Source: Lachnospiraceae bacterium UBA7179 (GTDB lineage: Bacteria > Bacillota > Clostridia > Lachnospirales > Lachnospiraceae). Taken from it: a stretch of 22,196 nt of DNA. Below, piece after piece: positions 16,106 to 22,196 of this stretch; the stretch's first letter is position 1; each line of letters starts with the position of its first letter. Under the pieces are notes generated by a model, which made no database searches, was not told the origin of the DNA, and worked only from the letters and a program-made list of their open reading frames with translations. The translations under genes and the position numbers were made by a program. The DNA lies in NCBI GenBank assembly GCA_002491195.1, contig DKVL01000064.1, forward strand, positions 15,448 through 37,643. The letters run 5' to 3'.

Positions 16106-17047
16106 ATGAATAGAGTACGCAGAGTGATCGGCTGTGACCACAGAGAGACAGCACCCTACACGGGCAGAGGAGTCTATGTGGCTGTTCTGGACAGTGGAGT
16201 GGCAGCACATCCGGATCTGAGAGGGAGAATAGCAGCTTTTAAGGATTTTGTATCGGATAAGCGAATGTATTATGATGACAATGGACACGGAACGCACGTG
16301 TCCGGGATTTTGGGTGGGAGTGGTCTGATGTCCAAAGGCCGATACCGTGGAATCGCCCCGGAATGTACGTTGATCTGTGGCAAGGTGCTCGATAAAAAAG
16401 GGGGAGGAAGCCTAAAAAATCTCACCCAGGGATTGATATGGATATCGGAACTGATCGATAACTATCCGATCAGGATCATCAATATATCAATCGAGATGGA
16501 ATCGGAGGATGGGATCGACCCGAAGGATTGGGAACAGTTTCGAAAGTGTATGCGGTATCTGTGGGATAAAAATATTATGATCGTGGCGGCTGCGGGGAAT
16601 AAGGGACCGAATCCCATGACGCTGTCGCCGATCAGTGAGTGCGGCGGCTGCGTCTGTGTAGGATGTCATGATGGGAATTATAAAGGAAATGGCGGGAGAC
16701 TCTGCAATGAATATTCAAGCAGGGGACCTGGAAAGGATTTATCCATTACCAATATGCTCAATCCCTTGAAAAAGCCGGATATTGTTGCACCAGGGACAGA
16801 CATTGTGTCGTGCAATTATCGGTATAGTATGAAACCATATATTGCAAAGAGCGGAACATCGATGTCAGCGCCGATTGTGAGCGGTGCCTGTGCGCTGTGC
16901 TTACAGAAGTATCCACGGCTTACGAACAGGGAGCTTCGGCGGCTGCTTCTTGGATCCGCCGAAGATCTGGGACAGAGCTGGAGTGTGCAGGGTGCGGGGA
17001 TGATTCAGATTGACAGACTTTTTGAACAGGCAGAGCTGTTGTATTAG
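16106..17047 (+). CDS. Subtilisin-like serine protease (peptidase S8), leaderless
   Basis: 313 residues from ATG 16106. AGAGGG (16093-16098) is 7 bases from this ATG but only 1 base from the in-frame ATG at 16100, so the later start is preferred. The catalytic triad is visible: Asp29 in VLDSGVA, His61 in NGHGTHVSG and Ser252 in SGTSMSAP; AAAGNKGP carries the oxyanion-hole Asn. There is no signal peptide and almost no propeptide, the first strand beginning near residue 22. This matches intracellular or short S8 proteases (Isp/AprX-like) more than secreted subtilisins, so a cytoplasmic protein-turnover role or export by an unusual route is likely. Several Cys residues (for example GGCVCVGC) suggest a reducing compartment. 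It stands alone, after a terminator and before the metabolic group; no cognate substrate gene is obvious. Confidence 0.92.
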   Translation: MNRVRRVIGCDHRETAPYTGRGVYVAVLDSGVAAHPDLRGRIAAFKDFVSDKRMYYDDNGHGTHVSGILGGSGLMSKGRYRGIAPECTLICGKVLDKKGGGSLKNLTQGLIWISELIDNYPIRIINISIEMESEDGIDPKDWEQFRKCMRYLWDKNIMIVAAAGNKGPNPMTLSPISECGGCVCVGCHDGNYKGNGGRLCNEYSSRGPGKDLSITNMLNPLKKPDIVAPGTDIVSCNYRYSMKPYIAKSGTSMSAPIVSGACALCLQKYPRLTNRELRRLLLGSAEDLGQSWSVQGAGMIQIDRLFEQAELLY

Positions 17048-17096
17048 ATGTGCATATATCTGTCTGGATTTTTGATTTTTTTATAAATTATTAATA

Positions 17097-17125
17097 TTGA
17101 CAAGAGTTGTATATTTGTATACAAT
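17097..17125 (+). promoter_or_regulatory. Strong sigma-A promoter of the citrate/isocitrate group
   Basis: TTGACA (17097-17102), a 17-bp spacer and TACAAT (17120-17125) give near-consensus boxes. The gene starts 113 bases downstream of the -10 box, leaving a leader of about 105 bases in which I see no known riboswitch. Confidence 0.75.
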
Positions 17126-17136
17126 GATACACAAAT
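17107..17136 (+). promoter_or_regulatory. Palindromic operator, probable GntR/FadR-type binding site
   Basis: A perfect 10-base palindrome TTGTATACAA (17115-17124) covers part of the -10 box. An extra half-site TTGTATA (17107-17113) lies to its left, and a second imperfect dyad with ATTTGT...ACAAAT ends (17113-17136) to its right. FCD-type GntR regulators commonly bind TTGTATACAA-like sites, and the regulator gene at 18669 is in the same operon. Binding here would block RNA polymerase, so autorepression is the simple model. Confidence 0.65.
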
Positions 17137-17238
17137 ACAAAATCCATATCTGTTCAGTGTCATGAAACGATGCCAGCTTGATACTTGTTGACGTAGTACA
17201 TGACTCTGGACAGAGAAGATAGAACGGAGGAGAAAGAA

Positions 17239-18657
17239 ATGGCAAGCAATAGTGAGTATTTTGAAAACCGGCCAGTTACCATGAACGAGCACAACAATCT
17301 TCTGCAGATTGAGGAGCATATGTATCAGCTTCAGGATGTGGAGAAACCCAACGCATTCCGCAATATGTTCCCCTATGATGAGATACCAAAGATCCCGTTT
17401 AATGACAGGGTGGTTCCGCACAATATGCCCAGGGAGATCTGGATCACGGACACGACTTTCCGCGATGGGCAGCAGTCGAGGGCGCCGTACAGCACAGAGC
17501 AGATTGTCACGATTTATGATTATCTGCACAGACTCGGCGGTCCGAATGGCATGATCCGGCAGAGCGAGTTTTTCCTGTACAGCCAGAAGGACAGGGATGC
17601 GGTCTACAAATGTATGGAGCGCGGTTATCAGTTCCCGGAGGTGACTTCTTGGATTCGCGCGAGCAAGGAAGATTTTAAGCTGGTCAAGGAGATCGGCATG
17701 AAACAGACGGGTATTCTCGTGAGCTGCTCCGATTATCATATTTTTATGAAACTAAAGATGACAAGACGCCAGGCGATGGAGCACTATCTGTCTGTTGTGC
17801 GGGACTGTCTTGAGGAGGGCATCAGCGTGCGGTGCCATCTGGAGGATATCACGAGGGCAGATATTTACGGCTATGTCGTTCCGTTCTGCCAGGAGCTTAT
17901 GAAGCTGGCGGAACAGTACAAGCTTCCGATCGTGGTGCGTGCCTGCGATACCATGGGATACGGTGTGAATTATCCGGGAGCCGTTATTCCTAGAAGTGTG
18001 CAGGGGATCATCTATGCGCTCTATACCCATGCCGGCGTGCCCCATGAGTGGATTGAATGGCATGGGCACAATGATTTCTATAAGGCAGTCACAAATTCGA
18101 CGACGGCCTGGCTGTATGGCTGCTCAGGTGTCAACACATCCCTGTTCGGCATCGGGGAGCGCACAGGAAATACACCGCTCGAGGCGATGGTTTTTGAGTA
18201 CGCACAGCTCAAAGGTACGCTGAACGGCATGGATACGACAGTGATCACGGAACTGGCGGAGTATTATGAGAAGGAGATTGGCTATCATATTCCAGAGAGA
18301 ACGCCTTTTGTCGGCAAGAATTTCAATGTGACAAGAGCGGGAATCCATGCGGACGGACTGCTCAAGAATGAGGAGATCTATAACATCTTTGACACCGAGA
18401 AATTCCTCAACAGACCTGTTTTATGCGCAGTGTCCAACACGTCGGGACTTGCAGGCATCGCGCACTGGATCAATACCTATTACAAGCTGAGAGACGACGA
18501 GAAAATCAGCAAGTCCTCAGAGCTTGTGGCTTATGTGAAGGCGTGGGTGGATGCAGAGTACGAGAGCGGCAGAGTCACAGTGCTCACAGACAATGAATTG
18601 CTTTCGGTCATTGGGGAAGGCTGTAGGACGCTCGGCGTGACCATAGGAAAGGACTGA
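17239..18657 (+). CDS. DRE-TIM acyltransferase, probable Re-type citrate synthase (isopropylmalate/homocitrate synthase family)
   Basis: 472 residues from ATG 17239 with GGAGG at 17226-17230, 8 bases upstream; the in-frame ATG at 17200 has no site. The family signatures are DTTFRDGQQ (from D71) and HGHND (275-279) with GERTGN (306-311), covering the metal-binding and catalytic residues of the TIM barrel that condenses acetyl-CoA with a 2-oxo acid. GIHADG matches the later substrate loop. There is no leucine-regulatory domain after about residue 390, unlike LeuA, and no other leucine gene is nearby. The pairing with isocitrate dehydrogenase and a GntR regulator points to citrate made from oxaloacetate, as in the Re-citrate synthase of Clostridium kluyveri, which belongs to this family. 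Homocitrate or isopropylmalate synthase remain possible. First gene of its operon. Confidence 0.88.
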   Translation: MASNSEYFENRPVTMNEHNNLLQIEEHMYQLQDVEKPNAFRNMFPYDEIPKIPFNDRVVPHNMPREIWITDTTFRDGQQSRAPYSTEQIVTIYDYLHRLGGPNGMIRQSEFFLYSQKDRDAVYKCMERGYQFPEVTSWIRASKEDFKLVKEIGMKQTGILVSCSDYHIFMKLKMTRRQAMEHYLSVVRDCLEEGISVRCHLEDITRADIYGYVVPFCQELMKLAEQYKLPIVVRACDTMGYGVNYPGAVIPRSVQGIIYALYTHAGVPHEWIEWHGHNDFYKAVTNSTTAWLYGCSGVNTSLFGIGERTGNTPLEAMVFEYAQLKGTLNGMDTTVITELAEYYEKEIGYHIPERTPFVGKNFNVTRAGIHADGLLKNEEIYNIFDTEKFLNRPVLCAVSNTSGLAGIAHWINTYYKLRDDEKISKSSELVAYVKAWVDAEYESGRVTVLTDNELLSVIGEGCRTLGVTIGKD

Positions 18658-18668
18658 AGGCGGAGGAT

Positions 18669-19349
18669 ATGAGCGAGTATGATGTAAATCATGAGGCGTC
18701 GGACAAGTATTCATTGCGGGGCAGGGTTTTCCGAAAGCTCAGGGAGGATATTCTGAACGGTGAATATCAGGAGAACGATGAACTTAAGGAGGCAGCCATC
18801 GCGGAGGAGCTCGGTGTGAGCAGAACGCCGGTACGCGAGGCTTTCCGGCAGCTTGAACTGGAAGGACTGATTCGGATCGTGCCAAACAAAGGGGCATATG
18901 TCACTGGGATCTCCGTGGCGGACGTGGCGGACATTTATGAGATTCGTTCCCTTTTGGAGGGCTTGTGTGCGAGATGGGCGACAAAGAAGATCACCAGGGA
19001 GAAAATCGAGGAGCTCGAGGAGATTATTCTGTTGAGTGAATTTCATCTGGAAAAGGGGCATTACGATCAGCTGATCGAGTTGGACAACCGTTTCCATATG
19101 AGTCTGTATGAGGCGTGTGAGAGCAAGATGCTGATTCATCTGTTGAAAGATTTTCACCAGTATGTACAGAAACAGCGGCAGCAGACGCTCTCCAATCATG
19201 AGAGGAGCGCGGCGGCTGTGGCGGAGCATAAGAGTATCATGGAGGCAATACGTGACGGGAATGCGCAGCTCGCGGAGAAACTTGCCGACGAACATATTTG
19301 TAATGCGTACACAAATATGGTAAAATGTGGGTTGAGCATAAAACACTAA
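18669..19349 (+). CDS. GntR-family transcriptional regulator, FadR/FCD subfamily
   Basis: 226 residues. Ribosome binding site AAGGCGGAGG (18657-18666) just before ATG. Residues about 14-80 are a winged helix-turn-helix (EELGVSRTPVREAFRQL at 46-62, NKGAYV wing). Residues about 90-215 are an all-helical FCD ligand domain with the usual metal-site residues Asp139, His143, His187 and His209, which in this family bind a metal and a carboxylic acid effector. It is 11 bases downstream of the condensing-enzyme gene and upstream of isocitrate dehydrogenase, so an organic acid of that route (citrate or 2-oxoglutarate type) is a likely effector. The TTGTATACAA palindrome at the operon promoter is its probable site. 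Effector and target are inference; the family call is firm. Confidence 0.92.
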   Translation: MSEYDVNHEASDKYSLRGRVFRKLREDILNGEYQENDELKEAAIAEELGVSRTPVREAFRQLELEGLIRIVPNKGAYVTGISVADVADIYEIRSLLEGLCARWATKKITREKIEELEEIILLSEFHLEKGHYDQLIELDNRFHMSLYEACESKMLIHLLKDFHQYVQKQRQQTLSNHERSAAAVAEHKSIMEAIRDGNAQLAEKLADEHICNAYTNMVKCGLSIKH

Positions 19350-19397
19350 GCAACTCTAAGCCTGTAAAGGACACAGGCTAAGACTTGCTAAGTGTTT
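19341..19397 (+). other. Large nested hairpin overlapping the end of the regulator gene
   Basis: An outer stem AAACACTAAGCAA (19341-19353) pairs with TTGCTAAGTGTTT (19385-19397) with one mismatch, and an inner stem AGCCTGT (19359-19365) pairs with ACAGGCT (19373-19379). The regulator stop codon (19347-19349) lies inside the outer stem. No T run follows, so it is not a standard terminator; it may stabilise or process the operon transcript. Confidence 0.6.
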
Positions 19398-19401
19398 GGA
19401 A

Positions 19402-19485
19402 GAACGCCAAAGAGCGGCGTTCTTCGCGAATATCGCCAAGTAGAGCAGGCCGAACGGCAAAGGGCGGCGTTCTTCGCGGATAACG
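19402..19485 (+). repeat. Direct repeat with 50-base period before isocitrate dehydrogenase
   Basis: Copies at 19402-19435 and 19452-19485 are 34 bases long and differ at 4 positions. Copy 1 contains a hairpin GAACGCC/GGCGTTC; in copy 2 one change weakens this stem. Each is followed by TTCGCG. They lie in the gap of 163 bases between the regulator and isocitrate dehydrogenase, where I see no promoter. Confidence 0.75.
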
Positions 19486-19512
19486 ATGAGTGAATAAGAA
19501 TAGGAGGAGACA

Positions 19513-20721
19513 ATGATGGCAAAGATTCAGATGATGACACCGTTGGTGGAGATGGATGGGGATGAGATGACGCGAATCCTCTGGAAGATGATCAAGGACG
19601 AACTGATCCTTCCATACATAGACTTAAAGTCTGAGTATTATGACCTTGGTCTGGAGCACCGCAATGAGACAAACGATCAGGTGACAGTGGATTCTGCGGA
19701 GGCTACCAAAAAGTATGGGGTGGCAGTCAAGTGCGCGACGATCACGCCGAACGCTGCGAGAATGACAGAGTACAATCTCAAGGAGATGTGGAAGAGTCCG
19801 AATGGGACGATCAGGGCAATGCTTGATGGCACCGTGTTCCGGGCGCCGATTGTCGTAAAAGGCATCGAGCCATGCGTGAGGAACTGGGAGAAGCCGATCA
19901 CGCTTGCAAGACACGCGTATGGTGATGTTTATAAGAACACGGAGATCAAAGTACCTGGCGCAGGCAAGGCGGAGCTGGTATTTACAGCGGAGGACGGAAC
20001 AGAGACGAGGGAGTTGATCCATAACTTTACAGGGGCAGGCATCATTCAGGGTATACACAATACCGATGCTTCTATTAGCAGTTTTGCGCATGCGTGCTTT
20101 CAGTATGCGCTGGACACAAAGCAGGATCTATGGTTTGCCACGAAGGATACGATTTCCAAGAAGTATGACCACAATTTCAAGGACATTTTCCAGGAAATCT
20201 ATGATGCGGAGTACGATGCACAGTTCAAGGCAGCAGGCATTGAATATTTCTATACGCTGATTGACGATGCGGTTGCGCGCGTCATGAAGGCGAAGGGCGG
20301 ATTTATCTGGGCGTGCAAGAATTACGACGGGGATGTCATGAGCGATATGGTAAGTTCTGCGTTTGGCTCCCTGGCTATGATGACTTCCGTACTGGTGTCT
20401 CCTTCCGGCGTCTATGAGTATGAGGCGGCGCATGGTACGGTACAGAGACATTACTATAAGCATCTGAAGGGCGAGGAGACCTCAACAAACTCTGTCGCGA
20501 CAATTTTTGCGTGGACAGGCGCTCTCAGAAAGCGCGGGGAACTTGACAAGATCGCAGAGCTTGTCGAGTTTGCGGACAAGCTGGAAAAGGCGACAGTCAA
20601 GACCATCGAGGACGGAAAGATGACAAAGGATCTGGCGCTGATCACATCGTTAAAAGATGTGACTGTTCTCAACAGTGAGGGATTTATCAAGGCGATCAGG
20701 GAGACTTTGGAGATATTATAA
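19513..20721 (+). CDS. icd: NADP-dependent isocitrate dehydrogenase (eukaryote-like type II)
   Basis: 402 residues; GGAGG at 19503-19507. A second ATG follows at 19516 with equally good spacing (8 instead of 5 bases). It converts isocitrate to 2-oxoglutarate and CO2 while making NADPH. The sequence follows the homodimeric type II form: EMDGDEMTR near the start, SPNGTIR with R101, GTVFR with R110, and ARHAYGD with R133, matching the isocitrate-binding Arg residues R100, R109 and R132 of human IDH1. AAHGTVQRHY carries R312 and H313, the positions that hold the NADP 2'-phosphate (R314/H315 in IDH1), so NADP use is expected. Length is usual for the family. With the upstream condensing enzyme it would supply 2-oxoglutarate for glutamate; aconitase is not in the window. 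Confidence 0.95.
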   Translation: MMAKIQMMTPLVEMDGDEMTRILWKMIKDELILPYIDLKSEYYDLGLEHRNETNDQVTVDSAEATKKYGVAVKCATITPNAARMTEYNLKEMWKSPNGTIRAMLDGTVFRAPIVVKGIEPCVRNWEKPITLARHAYGDVYKNTEIKVPGAGKAELVFTAEDGTETRELIHNFTGAGIIQGIHNTDASISSFAHACFQYALDTKQDLWFATKDTISKKYDHNFKDIFQEIYDAEYDAQFKAAGIEYFYTLIDDAVARVMKAKGGFIWACKNYDGDVMSDMVSSAFGSLAMMTSVLVSPSGVYEYEAAHGTVQRHYYKHLKGEETSTNSVATIFAWTGALRKRGELDKIAELVEFADKLEKATVKTIEDGKMTKDLALITSLKDVTVLNSEGFIKAIRETLEIL

Positions 20722-20735
20722 TTACCGCAACAGAT

Positions 20736-20763
20736 TTTGCATGACCATACGAATTGTTATAAT
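20736..20763 (+). promoter_or_regulatory. Candidate promoter of small paralogue 3
   Basis: A perfect TATAAT (20758-20763) with TTTGCA (20736-20741) 16 bases upstream. A small hairpin CCTGC/GCAGG (20772-20776, 20784-20788) follows in the leader. The gene starts 83 bases after the -10 box. Confidence 0.55.
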
Positions 20764-20845
20764 AGTGTTGCCCTGCATAGATAGCAGGTGCTGTATTCAT
20801 AGCTATTTACGCTCTGGAATAGGTTATGAAATGGATGGTGGTTGA

Positions 20846-21022
20846 ATGACAGAAAACGAAAAAGTATTGATTGAAGAATTTGATAGACTGCAGGATTATA
20901 TGTTAGAGTGTGACAAAGAGTCTGCCGTCTATAAGAAAATGAAAAGGCGATATATTGAGTTAAAAGTAATACTGACCGCCTCGGGAGTCAATATTACAGA
21001 GCTAGATATCATAAAAGAGTAA
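20846..21022 (+). CDS. Small conserved protein, paralogue 3 of 3 in this window (58 residues)
   Basis: Function not recognised. The frame starts MTENEKVLIEEFDRLQDYM and ends GVNITELDIIKE. It has no signal peptide and is predicted helical. Compared with the 63-residue paralogues it has a diverged N-terminal half, is about five residues shorter, but keeps the core (M/L)K..Y..LK..LT..GVN(I/L)TELD.IKE. That shared C-terminus is the strongest proof that this short frame is a real gene. A GGTGGTTGA stretch before the ATG resembles the extended ribosome binding sites of the other two. It lies after isocitrate dehydrogenase with its own promoter candidate and before a large palindrome. Confidence 0.8.
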   Translation: MTENEKVLIEEFDRLQDYMLECDKESAVYKKMKRRYIELKVILTASGVNITELDIIKE

Positions 21023-21070
21023 TAGTAACGATTCAGAGCAGGAAGCGTTACGAATAACGGATTAAGATAA

Positions 21071-21107
21071 GGCGCATAGAATACGAAACAGTTTCATTCT
21101 ATGCGCC
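21071..21107. terminator. Large palindrome between convergent genes, probable bidirectional terminator
   Basis: GGCGCATAGAAT (21071-21082) pairs perfectly with ATTCTATGCGCC (21096-21107), and GAAAC/GTTTC (21085-21089, 21091-21095) continue the symmetry inside. No clean T run follows on the plus strand; on the minus strand TTATCTTAAT follows. It sits 15 bases past the exonuclease stop, so it may mainly end that gene. Confidence 0.6.
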
Positions 21108-21121
21108 GCTGCAATTATGGT

Positions 21122-22168
21122 TTACAGTTTCAATTCCGCGATCAGGCTAAGCATCTCATAGTGCCGGAGCTCCTCTTTTAGCGCGGCATTGTCGATATTC
21201 AGTTGAAAGTCTTCCAGGGTCTGGGTGATGGGAATGTCATCTTTCATCTTGGCAAGCTGATAGCTCAGGTACACGGTCTCTTTATTCTCCTTTAGTGCAT
21301 TTAATGGGCTGCGGCTGATGCCAAGGCTGCTCTTCCAGAAATCGGACAGCGCCTTTTCTTTTTTCTTGTTGCCCTCGCAGTCCTCGATCACCGCGTAGAT
21401 CGCGTCGAGGGAGCCGTACTCGTTCACGAGCGGGGCGGCTGCAGAGGATACGCCCTTACAGCCGGGAATGCCGTCCCCGGGATCGCCGGTGATGGAGAGT
21501 AGTGTGACAATATTTTGCGGGTACACGCCCTCCTCGGAGTAGACGATATCGGCGGTATATTCAAAGATGCCTGCCGGGAGGGAGTCATATCCGCCCTTGC
21601 CGGCGCAGAGCCCATATCGCTGCTGCAGATCTTTTACTTTTTCCTTGTCAGTGACACGCCACAGTCTGGTGTAATCGCTTACCAGCTGGAAGTAATCGTG
21701 GTCTTTTGTGAGGAGATACGTTTCAAGTTCTGGCGACTCGAACTTTTTGACGAGGGAGGCGGCGAAATCGTCAGCCTCATAGTCCTTGTCCATGAGCACC
21801 TGGCAGCCTATTTTCTGCAACAGGTTTTCCATGGCGATAAACTGTTCTTTTAATGGGGCGGGCGCTTCCTTTCTGTTTGCTTTGTAGGAGTCTGCGCCCA
21901 GGACAGTTCGGCGGAATGTGTCGCGCGACACGTCAAAAGCGACTGCCACATAATCTGGTTTCGCCTTTTTGTAGAGAGAAATCAAGGTTCGAAGCATGGT
22001 AAAGAGGGCATTTGTGTACTCTCCTTTGGAGGTGTGCAGGATTTCAGAGTAGTGTTTTTCCTTCTCCTCGTCTGTCTTTGCGTAGAGCACGGATTTGGGC
22101 AGGTTGCCGTAGTATGAAGTGCTGAGCATCGATGAACCGTCAATGATCAAAAATTTTTTCGTTGTCAT
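21122..22168 (-). CDS. Stand-alone 5'-3' exonuclease (PolA N-terminal domain family, FEN/ExoIX-like)
   Basis: 348 residues; minus-strand GAGGAG (plus 22176-22181) is 7 bases before ATG. It is a structure-specific nuclease resembling the 5'-3' exonuclease domain of DNA polymerase I, used on RNA primers or flaps. Acidic metal-site residues are all present: D10 in LIIDGSS, D79 in AFDVSRD, E131/D133/D134 in DYEADDF, D156 and D158 in TKDHD, and D228/D231 in the helix-hairpin-type turn GDPGDGIPG. YKANRKEAPAPL is the family's conserved helical arch segment. It has an extra lysine- and glutamate-rich insertion (about residues 28-50) and another near 185-210, and is longer than the usual 290-residue stand-alone form. 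The polymerase part is absent. A plausible -10 box lies within the last bases of the window, so the promoter may be outside. Confidence 0.92.
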   Translation of the reverse strand: MTTKKFLIIDGSSMLSTSYYGNLPKSVLYAKTDEEKEKHYSEILHTSKGEYTNALFTMLRTLISLYKKAKPDYVAVAFDVSRDTFRRTVLGADSYKANRKEAPAPLKEQFIAMENLLQKIGCQVLMDKDYEADDFAASLVKKFESPELETYLLTKDHDYFQLVSDYTRLWRVTDKEKVKDLQQRYGLCAGKGGYDSLPAGIFEYTADIVYSEEGVYPQNIVTLLSITGDPGDGIPGCKGVSSAAAPLVNEYGSLDAIYAVIEDCEGNKKKEKALSDFWKSSLGISRSPLNALKENKETVYLSYQLAKMKDDIPITQTLEDFQLNIDNAALKEELRHYEMLSLIAELKL

Positions 22169-22196
22169 ATATATTCTCCTCGTATAATAAGTTTAT

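Noticed and set aside
17044..17739. 231-codon open frame on the minus strand
   Set aside because: It lies antisense to the conserved condensing enzyme, the product has no recognisable domain, and the plus-strand gene has clear family motifs.
17239..18657. Simple annotation as leucine-pathway 2-isopropylmalate synthase
   Set aside because: The regulatory domain is absent and the neighbours are GntR and isocitrate dehydrogenase, not leucine genes; kept only as an alternative.
19290..19325. TTTGTAATGCGTACACAAA as a second GntR operator before isocitrate dehydrogenase
   Set aside because: The dyad is imperfect, lies within conserved coding sequence of the regulator and has no promoter boxes around it.
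18711..19346. 211-codon open frame on the minus strand
   Set aside because: Fully antisense to the GntR regulator, whose helix-turn-helix and metal-site residues are intact; a codon-bias shadow.

Overview
The window looks like chromosome from a Gram-positive, anaerobic gut-type Clostridia, most likely a Lachnospiraceae. The pointers are BspA-type (LRR_5) surface proteins with divergent InlB-like repeats, strong GGAGG ribosome binding sites, A+T-leaning intergenic promoters, an isopropylmalate-synthase-like enzyme next to an NADP isocitrate dehydrogenase, and a MacB-type ABC system without an outer-membrane partner. No rRNA, tRNA, CRISPR array or intact insertion sequence was seen.

Layout. 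Positions 1-983 hold a terminator of an upstream gene, a possible promoter and the frameshifted C-terminal end of what looks like a PD-(D/E)XK (Rpn/transposase-like) nuclease gene. Positions 984-11151 are a tight four-gene operon for secreted or surface proteins: a 1961-residue LRR/InlB-repeat protein with a C-terminal membrane anchor, a 631-residue secreted LRR protein, a 463-residue N-terminally anchored LRR protein, and a secreted SH3-domain protein. A strong hairpin ends it. Positions 11632-15682 are a second operon: an ABC ATPase (LolD/MacB type), a type I membrane protein with CARDB/COG1361-like extracellular domains, and a MacB/FtsX permease. Positions 16106-17047 encode a leaderless subtilisin-like protease. 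Positions 17239-20721 hold a metabolic group: a DRE-TIM acyl-CoA condensing enzyme (best guess Re-citrate synthase), a FadR-type GntR regulator and NADP-isocitrate dehydrogenase, a plausible route to 2-oxoglutarate and glutamate. A TTGTATACAA palindrome sits on the -10 box of this group's promoter and is a good candidate operator for the regulator. Positions 21122-22168 (minus strand) encode a stand-alone 5'-3' exonuclease like the N-terminal domain of DNA polymerase I.

The most unusual feature is a family of three small paralogous proteins of 63, 63 and 58 residues (11218-11409 minus, 15765-15956 plus, 20846-21022 plus). They share a C-terminal motif of the form Y..LK..LT..GVN(L/I)T..D.IKE. 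Each has its own promoter candidate and a GGTGAT-like ribosome binding site, and each sits between the larger units. I recognise no function for them. Other points for a second look are the structured gap between the regulator and isocitrate dehydrogenase (nested hairpin plus a 50-base-period repeat), the shared surface-protein architecture with three different ways of holding LRR domains at the cell, and a large palindrome between the last convergent genes.
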